Source: Bacteroidales bacterium (lineage in GTDB: Bacteria > Bacteroidota > Bacteroidia > Bacteroidales > UBA932). From it: 64,000 nucleotides of DNA. The notes below the pieces were generated by a model. It saw only the letters and a program-made list of their open reading frames with translations, did no database searches and was not told the origin of the DNA. The translations under genes were made by a program, and so were the position numbers. Where the stretch lies: positions 1 through 64,000 of the forward strand of contig JAEFAI010000002.1 of assembly GCA_016291185.1 (NCBI GenBank), read 5' to 3'. This document shows positions 37,210 to 46,967 of the stretch, one piece after another (within the stretch, counting starts at the first letter, position 1; every line of letters starts with the position of its first letter).

Positions 37210-38205
37210 ATGAAACAGTATCTGAACCAACTCATCGAAGGGGAGACGCTCTCCCGCGAACAGACGCACGACATCCTGCTCGGCATCACCCGGCAGGCCT
37301 ACAACGACAGCCAGATCGCGGCGCTGCTGATGGCGCTCCAGACGCGCGGCGTCACGGTGGACGAGCTCCTCGGCTTCCGTGACGGCCTGCTGGAGACCGG
37401 CAAGCACGTGGACCTGTCCGAGTATAATACGCTGGACATCGTCGGCACCGGCGGAGACGGCAAGAACACCTTCAACATCTCCACCTGCTCGGCTTTCGTG
37501 ATCGCCGGCGCGGGCTATAAGGTGACGAAGCACGGCAACGGCGCGAGCACCTCCGTGAGCGGCGCGAGCACCGTCCTGGAGGCCCACGGGGCCAAATTCA
37601 CCGACAAAGCGGATGTGCTCCGGCGCGCCCTCGACGAGGCCGGCATCTGCTACCTCCACGCCCCGCTCTTCGCCTACGGCATGAAGTTCGTCGGAGCTGT
37701 GCGCCGCGCGCTGGGTGTACCCACCTGCTTCAACCTGTTGGGCCCGCTGGTCAATCCCTGCCAGCCGAAGAACTCCCTGCACGGCACGGCCACCCAGGCC
37801 CAGCAGCGGCTCTATGTCCGGGCCCACCAGAAGATCGGCGACAACTTCGGCGTGCTGACCAGCTACGACGGCTACGACGAGATCTCGCTGACCTCGGGCT
37901 TCAAGCTTGTGACCCCGCACTTCGAGAAGGTGTTCACGCCCAAGGACCTGGGGCTCAACTACGTGGAGCCGAAGGACATCTACGGCGGCGCAACGGCGGC
38001 CGAGGCCTGCGCCATCTTCGACGCCGTGCTGGAGGGGAAGGCCACGCAGGCGCAGAAGTCCGTCGTGCTGGCGAACGCCGCCTGCGGCATCTCGGTGATC
38101 GACCGCAACCTCTCGGTGGAGGAGTCGATCGAGCGCTGCCGCGAGTCGCTCGACAGCGGCGCCGCCCTCGCCGCCTTCCGGAAGTTCCTGGAGATTTACA
38201 GCTAA
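37210..38205 (+). CDS. trpD: Anthranilate phosphoribosyltransferase
   Basis: The 331-residue enzyme transfers phosphoribose from PRPP to anthranilate. GTGGDGKNTFNIST (about 79-92) binds PRPP, and KHGNGASTSVSGASTVLEA and RRALGVPTCFNLLGPLVNP are conserved. It lies 13 bases after trpG. Confidence 0.96.
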   Translation: MKQYLNQLIEGETLSREQTHDILLGITRQAYNDSQIAALLMALQTRGVTVDELLGFRDGLLETGKHVDLSEYNTLDIVGTGGDGKNTFNISTCSAFVIAGAGYKVTKHGNGASTSVSGASTVLEAHGAKFTDKADVLRRALDEAGICYLHAPLFAYGMKFVGAVRRALGVPTCFNLLGPLVNPCQPKNSLHGTATQAQQRLYVRAHQKIGDNFGVLTSYDGYDEISLTSGFKLVTPHFEKVFTPKDLGLNYVEPKDIYGGATAAEACAIFDAVLEGKATQAQKSVVLANAACGISVIDRNLSVEESIERCRESLDSGAALAAFRKFLEIYS

Positions 38206-38210
38206 GAATT

Positions 38211-39038
38211 ATGGATATTCTGCAACAAATCATAGAGACCAAGCGGCAGGAGCTGGCGGCCGTGATGGCGCCGAAGCGCTCGCTGAAGCAGGCGCTGGCG
38301 GAGTCAGCGACGGGAATCATTGCGGAGTTCAAGCGCAAGTCGCCGTCGAAGGGCTGGATCCACGCAGACGTGCAGCCGGAGCAGGTCGTGCCCGTGTATG
38401 CGGCGAACGGCGCGGCGGCGCTCAGCATCCTCACCGACGAGCAGTACTTCGGCGGGAGCCTCGACTTCATCCGCCGCGTGCGGCCGCTGGTGGACATTCC
38501 CATTCTCCGGAAGGACTTCATCATCGACCCCGTCCAGCTGGTCCAGGCCGCGGAGGCGGGCGCCGACGCCGTGCTGCTCATCGCAGCGTGCCTGAGCCGC
38601 GAGGACTGCGCTGCCCTGACTGCCGAGGCGCACCGACTCGGACTCGAGGTGCTGCTGGAGATCCACAGCGCCGAGGAGCTGGACTACATTACGCCCGAGG
38701 TCGATGTCGTCGGGGTGAACAACCGGCACCTCGGCAGTTTCGTCACCGATGTGAAGACGTCGTTTGACCTGGCGCCCCGGCTGCGGGAGATTCGCCGGTC
38801 GGAGCCGGCGAATGACGAAAAAAAGGAGCCGGAAGATGGCGGTAATCACCATAAATCGTCATTCGCCGACTTGATCGGCGAATCTCATCCACTGTTCATC
38901 TCCGAGAGCGGGATCAGCAGCCCGGAGACCGTCAGGCAGCTGCGCGAAGCGGGCTTCCGCGGCTTCCTGATGGGCGAAACCTTCATGAAAGAACCCGACC
39001 CGGGCGCCGCCCTGGCCACATTCATCCAAGCGCTATGA
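38211..39038 (+). CDS. trpC: Indole-3-glycerol phosphate synthase with in-frame REPIN insertion
   Basis: The 275-residue TIM-barrel enzyme closes the indole ring. FKRKSPSKGW and LRKDFIID carry the catalytic lysines, and VGVNNRHLGSF and ISESGISS are conserved. Family members are about 255-260 residues. Between PRLRE and LFISESG, where a short loop is normal, about 32 residues (194-225) are encoded by two inverted REP palindromes and a spacer. All catalytic motifs remain, so the enzyme is probably functional with an enlarged loop. It overlaps trpF by 4 bases. Confidence 0.93.
   Translation: MDILQQIIETKRQELAAVMAPKRSLKQALAESATGIIAEFKRKSPSKGWIHADVQPEQVVPVYAANGAAALSILTDEQYFGGSLDFIRRVRPLVDIPILRKDFIIDPVQLVQAAEAGADAVLLIAACLSREDCAALTAEAHRLGLEVLLEIHSAEELDYITPEVDVVGVNNRHLGSFVTDVKTSFDLAPRLREIRRSEPANDEKKEPEDGGNHHKSSFADLIGESHPLFISESGISSPETVRQLREAGFRGFLMGETFMKEPDPGAALATFIQAL
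38789..38884. repeat. REPIN-like inverted REP pair inside trpC
   Basis: The first copy (38789-38818) is GATTCGCCGG, then CCGGCGAATGACGA. The second (38856-38884) is inverted, TCGTCATTCGCCGA, then TCGGCGAATC. A 37-base spacer separates them. The pair can fold into one large hairpin. It is translated in frame, giving EIRRSEPANDEK and KSSFADLIGES. Confidence 0.92.
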
Positions 39039-39658
39039 TCAACAACCAGCTCATCAAGGTGTGCGGCATGACCGAGGGCGAGAACATCCGTGCCATCGAA
39101 GCCCTGGGAGTGGACCTGATCGGATTCATCTTCTACCCCGGCTCCCCGCGCTATGTGCGCGAAACGCCTTCCTACCTCCCCGCCAAGGCGGGTCGCGTGG
39201 GCGTGTTCGTGGACGCTCCGCGCGAGGAGATCCTGCGCCGCAACGAGACCTACCGCTTCGACTACGTCCAGCTCCACGGCTCGGAGAGCCCGGAGTTCTG
39301 CGCGCAGCTGCGCGAGCGCGACGGCTTGCACGTCATCAAGGCCTTCGGCATCGCCGAGGAAAGCGTGCGAAGCACTGTCGCAGGCTACGAAGGGGCCTGC
39401 GACCTCTTCCTCTTCGACACCAAGACCCCCGGCCACGGCGGCAGCGGCAAGCGTTTCGACTGGTCCATCATGGACGACTACGAAGAGAAGACGCGCTTCC
39501 TGCTCAGCGGCGGCATCGGGATGGACACCGTGGCCACGCTCCACGACTTCATCTACCCGTACCTCGCGGGCATCGACCTCAACAGCCGCTTCGAGACGGC
39601 CCCCGGGATCAAGGACCCGGAACTGATGGAAGTATTTCTAGAAAACCTGCAACGATAA
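39035..39658 (+). CDS. trpF: Phosphoribosylanthranilate isomerase
   Basis: The 207-residue TIM-barrel enzyme starts with LIKVCGMTEGENIRA, whose Cys is the usual catalytic base, and has GFIFYPGSPRYV, VQLHGSESPEFC and LLSGGIGMD. The catalytic Asp lies in FDTKTPGHGGSGKRFDW. It lies between trpC and trpA. Confidence 0.96.
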   Translation: MINNQLIKVCGMTEGENIRAIEALGVDLIGFIFYPGSPRYVRETPSYLPAKAGRVGVFVDAPREEILRRNETYRFDYVQLHGSESPEFCAQLRERDGLHVIKAFGIAEESVRSTVAGYEGACDLFLFDTKTPGHGGSGKRFDWSIMDDYEEKTRFLLSGGIGMDTVATLHDFIYPYLAGIDLNSRFETAPGIKDPELMEVFLENLQR

Positions 39659-39662
39659 GACA

Positions 39663-40439
39663 ATGAACAGAATAGACCAACTCTTCAGCAGCAAGCCGCA
39701 GCGCCTGCTCTCCATTTACTTCTGCGCCGGCGCGCCCACCCTCGACGGCACCGCCGACGTGATCCGCACCCTCGCGCGCGAGGGCGTGGATATGATCGAG
39801 ATCGGCATCCCCTTCAGCGATCCGATGGCCGACGGCCCCGTGATTCAGGACGCCGCCACGAAGGCCCTGCGGAACGGGATGACCCTCGAGAAGCTCTTCG
39901 CGCAGCTCGCGGGCATCCGCCGCGACGTGAACATCCCCCTCATCCTGATGGGCTACCTCAACCCCGTGTTCCGCTTCGGTTTCGAGGCGTTCTGCGCGCG
40001 TTGCGCGGAGGTGGGCGTGGACGGGATCATCATTCCGGACCTACCGTTCAAGGACTACATGGAGAGCTACAAGGCCGTGGCCGAGCGCTTCGGGCTGCGC
40101 TTCATCATGCTGATCACCCCGGAGACCTCCGAGGAGCGGGTGCGCCTGATTGACGAGCACACTTCCGGCTTCATCTACATGGTCTCGTCGGCCGCGACGA
40201 CGGGCGCGCAGAAGGACTTCGGCGCGCAGAAGCAGGCGTACTTCAAGCGGATTGCGGACATGGGGCTGCGCATCCCGCGGATGGTCGGCTTCGGCATCAG
40301 CAACAAGCAGACTTTCGACGCCGCGTGCAAGCACGCGAGCGGCGGCATCATCGGCAGCCGTTTCGTGACGCTGCTGGACCAGGCCGGCGGCGACGCCGAA
40401 GCCGCCATCCGGCAGCTGAAAGCTGATATCGGGTTGTAG
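39663..40439 (+). CDS. trpA: Tryptophan synthase alpha chain
   Basis: The 258-residue TIM-barrel protein splits indoleglycerol phosphate and passes indole to TrpB. The catalytic Glu is in DMIEIGIPFSDPMADGPVIQ, the Asp in GIIIPDLPF, and FGISNKQ and GSRFV are conserved. It is the last gene of trpBEGDCFA; a REP copy and a terminator follow. Confidence 0.96.
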   Translation: MNRIDQLFSSKPQRLLSIYFCAGAPTLDGTADVIRTLAREGVDMIEIGIPFSDPMADGPVIQDAATKALRNGMTLEKLFAQLAGIRRDVNIPLILMGYLNPVFRFGFEAFCARCAEVGVDGIIIPDLPFKDYMESYKAVAERFGLRFIMLITPETSEERVRLIDEHTSGFIYMVSSAATTGAQKDFGAQKQAYFKRIADMGLRIPRMVGFGISNKQTFDAACKHASGGIIGSRFVTLLDQAGGDAEAAIRQLKADIGL

Positions 40440-40440
40440 A

Positions 40441-40494
40441 GATTCGCCGGTCGGGGCCGGCGAATGACGAGAAAAGGGAGCCAGCGAATGACGG
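40441..40494. repeat. REP-like palindrome plus a half copy
   Basis: A full copy (40441-40470, loop variant TCGGG) begins one base after the trpA stop. A half copy GAGCCAGCGAATGACGG follows at 40478-40494. Confidence 0.82.
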
Positions 40495-40498
40495 AAAA

Positions 40499-40550
40499 GT
40501 CGGAGCGAAGCGACGCAGGGGGTTCCGGGGGGAACGCCCCCCGGTATTAA
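40499..40550. repeat. Copy of the TCGGAG/GGGGG intergenic repeat
   Basis: GTCGGAGCGAAGCGAC, CAGGGGGTTCC and a GGGGGG/CCCCCC hairpin; the same REP-then-repeat arrangement occurs at 30868-30994. Confidence 0.7.
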
Positions 40551-40553
40551 GAG

Positions 40554-40582
40554 AAATGGAGGATCAGCGATCCTCCATTTTT
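40554..40582. terminator. Terminator shared by the trp operon and gltA
   Basis: AAATGGAGGATC and its exact complement form a 12-bp stem with a 3-base loop, followed by TTTTT on the plus strand. The stop and last five codons of gltA (KMEDR) are inside the hairpin. Confidence 0.88.
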
Positions 40583-41922
40583 ATGTATTCTTTCTCGTCG
40601 GTGACGCAGCGGTAGGCGGGACGGATGATGCGGCGCCCCTCGTAGTTGAGCTCCTCGTTGCGGTGCGCGCACCAGCCCACGATACGGGCCATCGCGAAGA
40701 GCGGCGTGTAGATCTCGCGCGGGATGCCGATCAGGTCATACACGAAGCCCGAATAGAAGTCCACGTTGGCGCAGAGCACCTTGCGCTGCCCCTTGGCGGC
40801 ATAGACCTCCTCGATGGCGATGCGCTCGATGCGCTCCATGAACTCGAACTCCGGCAGGCGGCCCTTCTCGATCGCGAGCTCGCGCGCCATCTCCTTGAGC
40901 AGGACCGTACGCGGGTCGGACTTGGTATAGACCGCATGGCCGATGCCATAGACGAGGCCGCTCTTGTCGAACACCTCGCCCTTGACGATGCGGCGCAGCC
41001 ACTTGGCGATCTCCTTCTCGTCGGTCCAATTGGTAATGTTCTCCTTGAGGAAGGAAATCATGTCGCAGACCTTGAGGTTGGCGCCACCGTGCTTGGGCCC
41101 CTTCAGGGAGCCGATGCCGGCCGCGATGGAAGAGAAGGTGTCCGTGCCGGTGGAGGAAGTCACACGCACCGTGAAGGTGGAGTTGTTACCACCGCCGTGC
41201 TCGGAGTGCAGGATGAGCAGCAGGTCGAGCGTACGGGCGTCCAGCTCGGTATAGTCCGTCCCCTTGAGCATATAGAGGAAATTCTCCGCCAGCGACAGGC
41301 CCGGCTGGGCGTCGCGGATGTGCAAGGAGCGGCCGTGATGGTGGTGCCGGTACATATTGTACGCGTAGGCAATCGTGGTCGGGAACTTCGAGATGAGCTC
41401 GATGCTCTGGCGCATCAGGTTGTCGCGCGAGACGTCGTCCGGATTCTCGTCGAAGGTGTAGAACTCCATCACGCTGCGCGCGAGGATGTTCATGATATCG
41501 TCGCCCTCCAGCTCGATGATGTGCAGAATGGTCTTCTGCTCCAGCGGCATGTTGTCGATGATCAGGTCCTTGAAGGCCTGGAGCTCCTCCGCATCCGGCA
41601 GGCGGCCGGACAGAAGCAGGAAGCAGATCTCCTCGTAGCCGAAACGCTTCTCGGCCATGATGGCGTGGACGAGGTCCTTGACCTCATAGCCCCGGAAATA
41701 GAGCTTGCCCTCGATCGGCTCGATGGTGCCGTCGTCCTTGCGCTCGTAGCCCACGACGTTGCCGATGTTGGTCAGTCCGACCAGCACACCAGTGCCGTCC
41801 TCGTTGCGAAGACCGCGCTTGACGTCCAGCTTCTTGAACAGGGCGGCATCCATCCGGGTGCTCCCCTTCATTTCCTCGGAGAGCTTGTAGATGAGGAATT
41901 CTTTCTTGGTCTTCGTGGTCAT
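40564..41922 (-). CDS. gltA: Citrate synthase
   Basis: The 452-residue enzyme makes citrate from acetyl-CoA and oxaloacetate. The catalytic segments are [23 protein letters not shown] and the signature [15 protein letters not shown]; the Asp and Arg lie later. Length and the N-terminal extension fit the Bacteroidales type. It overlaps the acn stop by 4 bases, so citrate and isocitrate are made from one message. No isocitrate dehydrogenase gene is adjacent. Confidence 0.93.
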   Translation of the reverse strand: MTTKTKKEFLIYKLSEEMKGSTRMDAALFKKLDVKRGLRNEDGTGVLVGLTNIGNVVGYERKDDGTIEPIEGKLYFRGYEVKDLVHAIMAEKRFGYEEICFLLLSGRLPDAEELQAFKDLIIDNMPLEQKTILHIIELEGDDIMNILARSVMEFYTFDENPDDVSRDNLMRQSIELISKFPTTIAYAYNMYRHHHHGRSLHIRDAQPGLSLAENFLYMLKGTDYTELDARTLDLLLILHSEHGGGNNSTFTVRVTSSTGTDTFSSIAAGIGSLKGPKHGGANLKVCDMISFLKENITNWTDEKEIAKWLRRIVKGEVFDKSGLVYGIGHAVYTKSDPRTVLLKEMARELAIEKGRLPEFEFMERIERIAIEEVYAAKGQRKVLCANVDFYSGFVYDLIGIPREIYTPLFAMARIVGWCAHRNEELNYEGRRIIRPAYRCVTDEKEYIKMEDR

Positions 41923-44114
41923 TTGGACAGGGTATTGAGGGCAGAGCCCGCCCGGAACCAGGCGATCTGCTGCGGGGTGTAGCTATGGTTGGCCTGGATG
42001 CGCTCCTGCGTGCCGTTCTCGTGGCAGATGATCACGGTAAGCGGCTTGCCCGGGGCGATCCTGGAGCAGAGCACGTCCAGCTTGTCGCCCTGGCGGATCT
42101 TGGCGTAGTCCGTCGGGTTGGCGAAAGTCAGGGCCAGCACGCCCTGCTTCTTGAGATTGGTCTCGTGGATGCGCGCGAAGCTCTTGGCGAGCACGGCGCG
42201 CACGCCCAGGAAGCGCGGCTCCATCGCCGCATGCTCGCGGCTGGAACCCTCGCCGTAGTTGTCCTCGGCCACCACGATGCTGCCCACGCCGGCGTCCCGA
42301 AGGACCTTCGCGCGCGGGGCCACGGGGCCGGATTTGCCGGTGAAGGCGTCGGTCGCCCCCAGCAGCAGGTTGTCGGAAATATTCTCCAGATGGCCGCGGA
42401 ACTTCAGCCACGGGCCGGCCATCGAGATGTGGTCGGTGGTACACTTGCCCTTGACCTTGATCAGCAGCGGCAGGCCAATCAGGTCCTTGCCGTCCCACGG
42501 AGCGAAGGGCTGCAGACGCTGCAGGCGCTTGCTGTCGGGGCGGATCACCGGGTCGGGGCTGCCGGGACGCGGGGCCACGTAGCCCGTCGTGTCGGACACA
42601 AAACCCTCCGTCGGCAGATCCAGGCCGCGCGGGGCGCGCATCCACACGCCGTCCAGCGTCTCGGAGCGCGGGTCGAAGTCGAGCCTGCCGGCGAATGCAA
42701 GCGCGACCGCCATCGACGGGGAGGCGATGAAGGCGCGCGTCTCGGGGTTGCCGTCGGCCCGCTTCGCGAAATTGCGGTTGAAGCTCGTGACGATGGTGTT
42801 GGGGCGCGTCGGGTCGTCCGTCTCGCGCTCCCACTGCCCGATGCAGGGGCCGCAGGCGTTCGCCATGATGGTGGCGCCGGCCTCCCGCAGGGAATCCAGC
42901 AACCCGTCGCGCTCGGCCGTCGCACGGATTTGCGCGCTGCCCGGAACGACGAGCAGCTTCGCCTTCGGCTTCAGCCCGGCATCCAGCGCCGCACGCGCCA
43001 CGGAGGCCGCGGACGCGAGATCCTGGTAGGAAGAATTGGTGCAGGAGCCGATGAGGCTCACCTCCACCTGGTGCGGGAAACGCTCCCGCGCCTGGCGGTC
43101 CTTCATCTCGCTGAGCGCACAGGCGGCGTCCGGCGTATAGGGACCGTTGATGTAGGGTTCGAGCTCGCAGAGATTGATCTGCACGACTTCGTCGAAATAC
43201 TGCTCCGGATGCGCGATCACGGCATCGTCCGCGCGCAGTTCGCAGCAGAGGTTCGACGCCATCGCCGCCACTTCCTTGCGGCCCGTGGCCATCAGGTACT
43301 CGGCAATGTGCACACCGTACGGGAAGACGGAGCTCGTGGCGCCGACTTCCGCACCCATATTGCAGATCGTAGCCTTGCCGGCGCAGGAGAGGTTCTCCGT
43401 GCCGGGACCGAAGTATTCGAGGATGGCATTGGTGCCGCCTTTGACGGTCAGCAGGCCGGCGAGCTTGAGGATCACGTCCTTGGGCGTGGCCCAGCCCTTG
43501 AGCGAGCCGGTCAGGCGCACGCCGATCAGGCGCGGCATCCGCAGCTCCCAGGGCATACCCGTCATCACGTCCACCGCATCGGCGCCGCCCACACCGATGG
43601 CCAACATGCCCATACCGCCCGCATTGGGCGTATGGGAATCCGTCCCGACCATCATGCCGCCCGGGAACGCATAGTTCTCCAGGACGATCTGATGGATGAT
43701 ACCGGCACCCGGCTTCCAGAAGCCGATGCCGTAGCGGGCTGCCGCAGAGGCCAGGAAATCATAGACTTCCGCATTGGCCTTCAGGGCGTCCGCGAGATCC
43801 GTCTCAGCGCCTTTCTTCGCGCAAATCAGGTGATCGCAATGAACCGTGGTGGGCACGCTCACAGCCTCGCGGCCCGTGCTCATGAACTGCAACAGCGCCA
43901 TCTGCGCCGTCGCGTCCTGCATCGCCACGCGGTCGGGACGGAACTCGCCGAAGTCCTCGAGCCGCTTGAGCGGCTTGCTGGACGCGGGGTCGTACACGTG
44001 GGAATACAAGATCTTCTCCGACAACGTCAACGGCCTGCCCAACATCTGCCGGACGGCCGCTACCCGTTCTCCATAGCCCTTGTAGAAGGACTTCACGGTT
44101 TCCAAATCGAACAT
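41919..44114 (-). CDS. acn: Aconitate hydratase
   Basis: The 731-residue [4Fe-4S] enzyme interconverts citrate and isocitrate. Cluster cysteines lie in [11 protein letters not shown] (about 355) and [10 protein letters not shown] (about 417), and the swivel domain shows [21 protein letters not shown]. The length is nearer to the mitochondrial type than to long bacterial AcnA. It is the first gene of the acn-gltA operon. Confidence 0.93.
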   Translation of the reverse strand: MFDLETVKSFYKGYGERVAAVRQMLGRPLTLSEKILYSHVYDPASSKPLKRLEDFGEFRPDRVAMQDATAQMALLQFMSTGREAVSVPTTVHCDHLICAKKGAETDLADALKANAEVYDFLASAAARYGIGFWKPGAGIIHQIVLENYAFPGGMMVGTDSHTPNAGGMGMLAIGVGGADAVDVMTGMPWELRMPRLIGVRLTGSLKGWATPKDVILKLAGLLTVKGGTNAILEYFGPGTENLSCAGKATICNMGAEVGATSSVFPYGVHIAEYLMATGRKEVAAMASNLCCELRADDAVIAHPEQYFDEVVQINLCELEPYINGPYTPDAACALSEMKDRQARERFPHQVEVSLIGSCTNSSYQDLASAASVARAALDAGLKPKAKLLVVPGSAQIRATAERDGLLDSLREAGATIMANACGPCIGQWERETDDPTRPNTIVTSFNRNFAKRADGNPETRAFIASPSMAVALAFAGRLDFDPRSETLDGVWMRAPRGLDLPTEGFVSDTTGYVAPRPGSPDPVIRPDSKRLQRLQPFAPWDGKDLIGLPLLIKVKGKCTTDHISMAGPWLKFRGHLENISDNLLLGATDAFTGKSGPVAPRAKVLRDAGVGSIVVAEDNYGEGSSREHAAMEPRFLGVRAVLAKSFARIHETNLKKQGVLALTFANPTDYAKIRQGDKLDVLCSRIAPGKPLTVIICHENGTQERIQANHSYTPQQIAWFRAGSALNTLSK

Positions 44115-44162
44115 ACGGATCTTCTAACCGATATAAACACAACTAACTAATCTGTCGTGGCT

Positions 44163-44233
44163 CTCCCGTCGTCCGGGCGGGGACCGGGAGGCACCGCATT
44201 TGCAAAGATAGATAAAAATTTGATTAATAAAAA
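44163..44233 (-). promoter_or_regulatory. Promoter and leader hairpin of acn-gltA
   Basis: On the minus strand TTTT, 19 bases and TATCTTTG (44210-44203) form a near-consensus promoter. Downstream CTCCCG and GTCC pair with GGAC and CGGGAG (44163-44190), a stable hairpin in an 88-base leader. The stretch 44234-44349 is AT-rich with nothing recognised. Confidence 0.6.
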
Positions 44234-44349
44234 TTATTTCGCAAAATATTGATATTCAATCACGAAATTACCAAAAGGCTGGATTAGGAAATATGTTTTA
44301 TTAACAATTATTCATTTTATCCCCACAAAAACTTACAATCCATAATTAA

Positions 44350-44383
44350 AAATGACCGCATCGCTTTCGCAATGCGGTCATTT
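44350..44383 (-). terminator. Terminator of the short-chain dehydrogenase gene
   Basis: AAATGACCGCAT and its exact complement pair around a 10-base loop and are followed on the minus strand by TTTTTAA. Confidence 0.88.
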
Positions 44384-44401
44384 CAAGATCTGTAAAACCC
44401 G

Positions 44402-45172
44402 CTAGATGCAGGTGTAACCGCCGTCAACGGCGATGTTCTGACCGTTCACATAGGTCGAAGCCGGCGAGGCCAGGAAGAGCGCACAGGTGTCGAGCTCGCC
44501 CTGCTTGCCGTAGCGGCCGAGCGGAATGCTCTGCTTGGCGATGGCCTGGAAATAGTCGGAATCGAGGGTGGCAGTGGTCAGGTCGGTGTAGAAGTAGCCC
44601 GGGCAGATGCTGTTGACCGTGATGCCGTGCTTGCCCCACTCGGCCGCGAGGGCGCGGGTCAGGTTCACGACACCGCCCTTGGCGGCATGGTACGGAGCGG
44701 AGCCGCAGATGAGGTTGCCCACCAGGCCGTACATCGAGGCGATGTTGATGATGCGGCCGTAGCCGGCCTTGATCATCTCCTTGCCAAACTCGCGGGAGCA
44801 GTTGAACGTGCCGAAGAGGTCGATGTCCAGCTCCTTCTTGAACTGCTCGTCGGTGATCTCCTCGGCCGGAGCCACGGCGCCCGTGCCGGCGTTGTTCATC
44901 AGGATGTCCACACGGCCGAAGCGCTCCATCGTGGCGGCCACGGCGGCCTTGACTTTCTCAGTATCGGTGATATCGCAGGCGAACGGCAGCACCTCCACGC
45001 CGAACTCGTCGTGGATGGCCTTGGCGTTCTCTTCCAGGAGATTCATACGGCGGGCGAGCAGCACCAGATTGGCGCCCTGGCTCGCAAAGGCCTTGGCCAT
45101 CTGGAGGCCCAGGCCGGTGGATGCGCCGGTCACAACGGCGACGCGTCCGGAAAGATCAAAATAATTCTTCAT
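44402..45172 (-). CDS. Short-chain dehydrogenase (gluconate 5-dehydrogenase-like)
   Basis: The 256-residue Rossmann enzyme has the cofactor loop TGASTGLG (15-22), NNAG (about 92-95) and catalytic YHAAK with INIASMYG before it. The closest family by appearance is gluconate 5-dehydrogenase/3-oxoacyl reductase; the substrate is uncertain. The start at 45172 (MKNYFDL) is preferred because the longer frame runs through a promoter and a REP element. It is a single-gene unit. Confidence 0.85.
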   Translation of the reverse strand: MKNYFDLSGRVAVVTGASTGLGLQMAKAFASQGANLVLLARRMNLLEENAKAIHDEFGVEVLPFACDITDTEKVKAAVAATMERFGRVDILMNNAGTGAVAPAEEITDEQFKKELDIDLFGTFNCSREFGKEMIKAGYGRIINIASMYGLVGNLICGSAPYHAAKGGVVNLTRALAAEWGKHGITVNSICPGYFYTDLTTATLDSDYFQAIAKQSIPLGRYGKQGELDTCALFLASPASTYVNGQNIAVDGGYTCI

Positions 45173-45201
45173 ATACACGGTTACATTTAACTTGGTGGAC
45201 G

Positions 45202-45209
45202 CAAATATA
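45202..45209 (-). promoter_or_regulatory. -7 box of the dehydrogenase gene
   Basis: TATATTTG lies 30 bases before the start. The place of the -33 box (45229-45232) lies inside the REP element that begins at 45219, so the usual TTTG is missing. Confidence 0.55.
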
Positions 45210-45218
45210 CAAAAAAAA

Positions 45219-45244
45219 GATTCCGGGTCAAGCCCGGAATGACT
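45219..45244. repeat. REP-like palindrome, subtype TTCCGGG
   Basis: GATTCCGGG, a short loop, then CCCGGAATGACT. The stem differs from the CGCCGG subtype, but the GATT start and ATGAC end are the same. It sits directly upstream of the dehydrogenase promoter. Positions 45245-45350 hold nothing recognised. Confidence 0.82.
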
Positions 45245-45350
45245 GTCTGTCAACCGGCAAAGCCCTACTCATGCCGAGCGAAGCGCTTCTGCGCCAGGAC
45301 CACCAGTAGTTCTGGTAGAGAAAAGGCATGAATTCTTTTTATAGATTGTC

Positions 45351-45953
45351 TCATGGATCTTCAAAATATGCAATATTCTCATTCAAGAACTCTATAGCTT
45401 CAACCGGATAAAATTCATCAATATTTTTATTATAACGCAAGATGTATAGTTGATTGTTTGTTATTACCCAATATCGCCCATCAATTGAGCCATCACCCAC
45501 ATTGACTATTGTAAAGATATACTCTACTTGATTATTCTGTAGATATTTCAGCAATGTCTGCATAAATAAAGGCACATCTGGTTGCTCAATAATCTTATTC
45601 ACCCTATAACGAGGCAAATTGTGATAAAGCCACCCTTCTGGGAAAAAGTAGTACTTTCCTTTTGTTATTTCAAATGCAAAATCATTAGCTAAAATAGGAT
45701 GGCATATATATGACCAAAGTTTTTGTTGGCGTTCATGCGATGACAGACAGTGCCATGAACTATATTTCCTCTCAGCAAGATTCATAACTGACGGAATATA
45801 GGTCAAAGACGTGTCTAATCGAGCTTTTTTTAGGTGATTTTCATACGCTGATTTGTAGCCCTCTACAAATCGATTCACATCTTGCGCTCTAATTATAAAG
45901 GATTGAGTCGAGAAGATGAGCAAAAAGATGAGAAGTGATAATATATGTCTCAT
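45351..45953 (-). CDS. Exported protein of unknown function, paralogue A
   Basis: The 200-residue protein has a signal peptide (to about 23) and then FVEGYKSAYENH, DTSLTYIPSVMNLAE, LWSYICHPILAN, PEGWLYH, VEYIFTIVN and YWVITNNQLYI. The same words in the same order occur in the frameshifted gene at 48126-48742. I do not recognise the family. It is AT-rich compared with the rest of the window and lies at the left side of an island of unknown genes. Confidence 0.65.
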   Translation of the reverse strand: MRHILSLLIFLLIFSTQSFIIRAQDVNRFVEGYKSAYENHLKKARLDTSLTYIPSVMNLAERKYSSWHCLSSHERQQKLWSYICHPILANDFAFEITKGKYYFFPEGWLYHNLPRYRVNKIIEQPDVPLFMQTLLKYLQNNQVEYIFTIVNVGDGSIDGRYWVITNNQLYILRYNKNIDEFYPVEAIEFLNENIAYFEDP

Positions 45954-46224
45954 TTTAATATCTGAAAATCATTAGTGTCCGGTAAAAAATCCGGCATAAT
46001 ACACAACAAATATTTGACTATCAACCAATTATAGCGCCTATTTGAGTAACCGATTTAAAATATGCTAGTTGTTCACTATCAACATTATACCTCAACAGAT
46101 TGGCTTCAAATAGTGTTTTTATAAATCTAAAACGTTCACGTTTTTTACCGAGCATACATGTTATGAATTCGCATGATTTGCATCTATAATACAATACCTT
46201 TCGACAGCTCTACATAACAGTTAA
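45954..46224. other. AT-rich spacer with a gene remnant
   Basis: No full gene is visible. On the minus strand a short frame ends in VERYCIIDANHANS and stop (about 46160-46213), resembling the end of the gene at 47399 (IERYMEHANS). The 13-base word at 46163-46175 is identical to 47404-47416. This suggests a decayed duplicate. Confidence 0.4.
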
Positions 46225-46914
46225 TTACTCAATGTTATTCTCTGCCTCACTAGAATGCTTATACTGTACCCTATCTACAATCTTGAACACTCCATTGGGT
46301 TCAACCTTATAATACGTTTCGGAGTCGATTTCGCCCATCCAATCAAATGAAACAGTCCTCACGGATTGATTATCCATCCGTTCCGCATACTCGGGGCCCG
46401 AAAAGAACTGGTTGTATTCTTTTGCTACCGAGGCGACACATATGGCATCCAAAACTGAATTTCCTTTTACCGACATCAGATGAAAACTAATAACGTTCTC
46501 ATCTTTCAAATTTACATTTTTAACGATATAGGTATCAATATCATCAGAAAGGTGCCATTTCCCGACAATATACAACCTGGTTACAGGTAGATATCTCGTT
46601 TTTAAATCGGAAGAGTCCAATGGAAATCCCTTTGGCATAATATAGCCAAGATTCGCCATCAACAATTTCTTAATGGCATCTCGCGATAACTCTATACCGT
46701 TCTCTTTCCACATGTTCTTTTCTTCTGTCAAGTATTTATTGGACCTAAATGGAGTTGCTTGTAAAATGCTATCCGGCAATACTGCCATACCGATAGAGCC
46801 TGTCGCGGTACCCTGATTTACTTGACGCGAGGCCTCCCCATTCCTGCACTGCACCATCAACCCCAACAGCAAAATGGGGAGCATTGGCAAGAAACGATTT
46901 ATAAGATGTGCCAT
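46225..46914 (-). CDS. Hypothetical lipoprotein
   Basis: The 229-residue protein has a lipoprotein signal (LPILLLGLMVQCRNG, Cys at about 23). The mature part is mixed alpha/beta with LYIVGKWHLSDDIDTYIVKN and ISFHLMSVKGNSVLDAIC. I do not recognise the family. It shares strand and low GC with its neighbours; spacing to the next gene (54 bases) allows a common transcript. Confidence 0.55.
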   Translation of the reverse strand: MAHLINRFLPMLPILLLGLMVQCRNGEASRQVNQGTATGSIGMAVLPDSILQATPFRSNKYLTEEKNMWKENGIELSRDAIKKLLMANLGYIMPKGFPLDSSDLKTRYLPVTRLYIVGKWHLSDDIDTYIVKNVNLKDENVISFHLMSVKGNSVLDAICVASVAKEYNQFFSGPEYAERMDNQSVRTVSFDWMGEIDSETYYKVEPNGVFKIVDRVQYKHSSEAENNIE

Positions 46915-46967
46915 CTGTTTAACTAACTAATTACCGCCCGGCGAATCTCGCTTCGCGCGGCGCATGA

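Noticed and set aside
45173..45253. N-terminal extension of the short-chain dehydrogenase
   Set aside because: It crosses the -7 box and a REP element, and the shorter start gives the normal family N-terminus.
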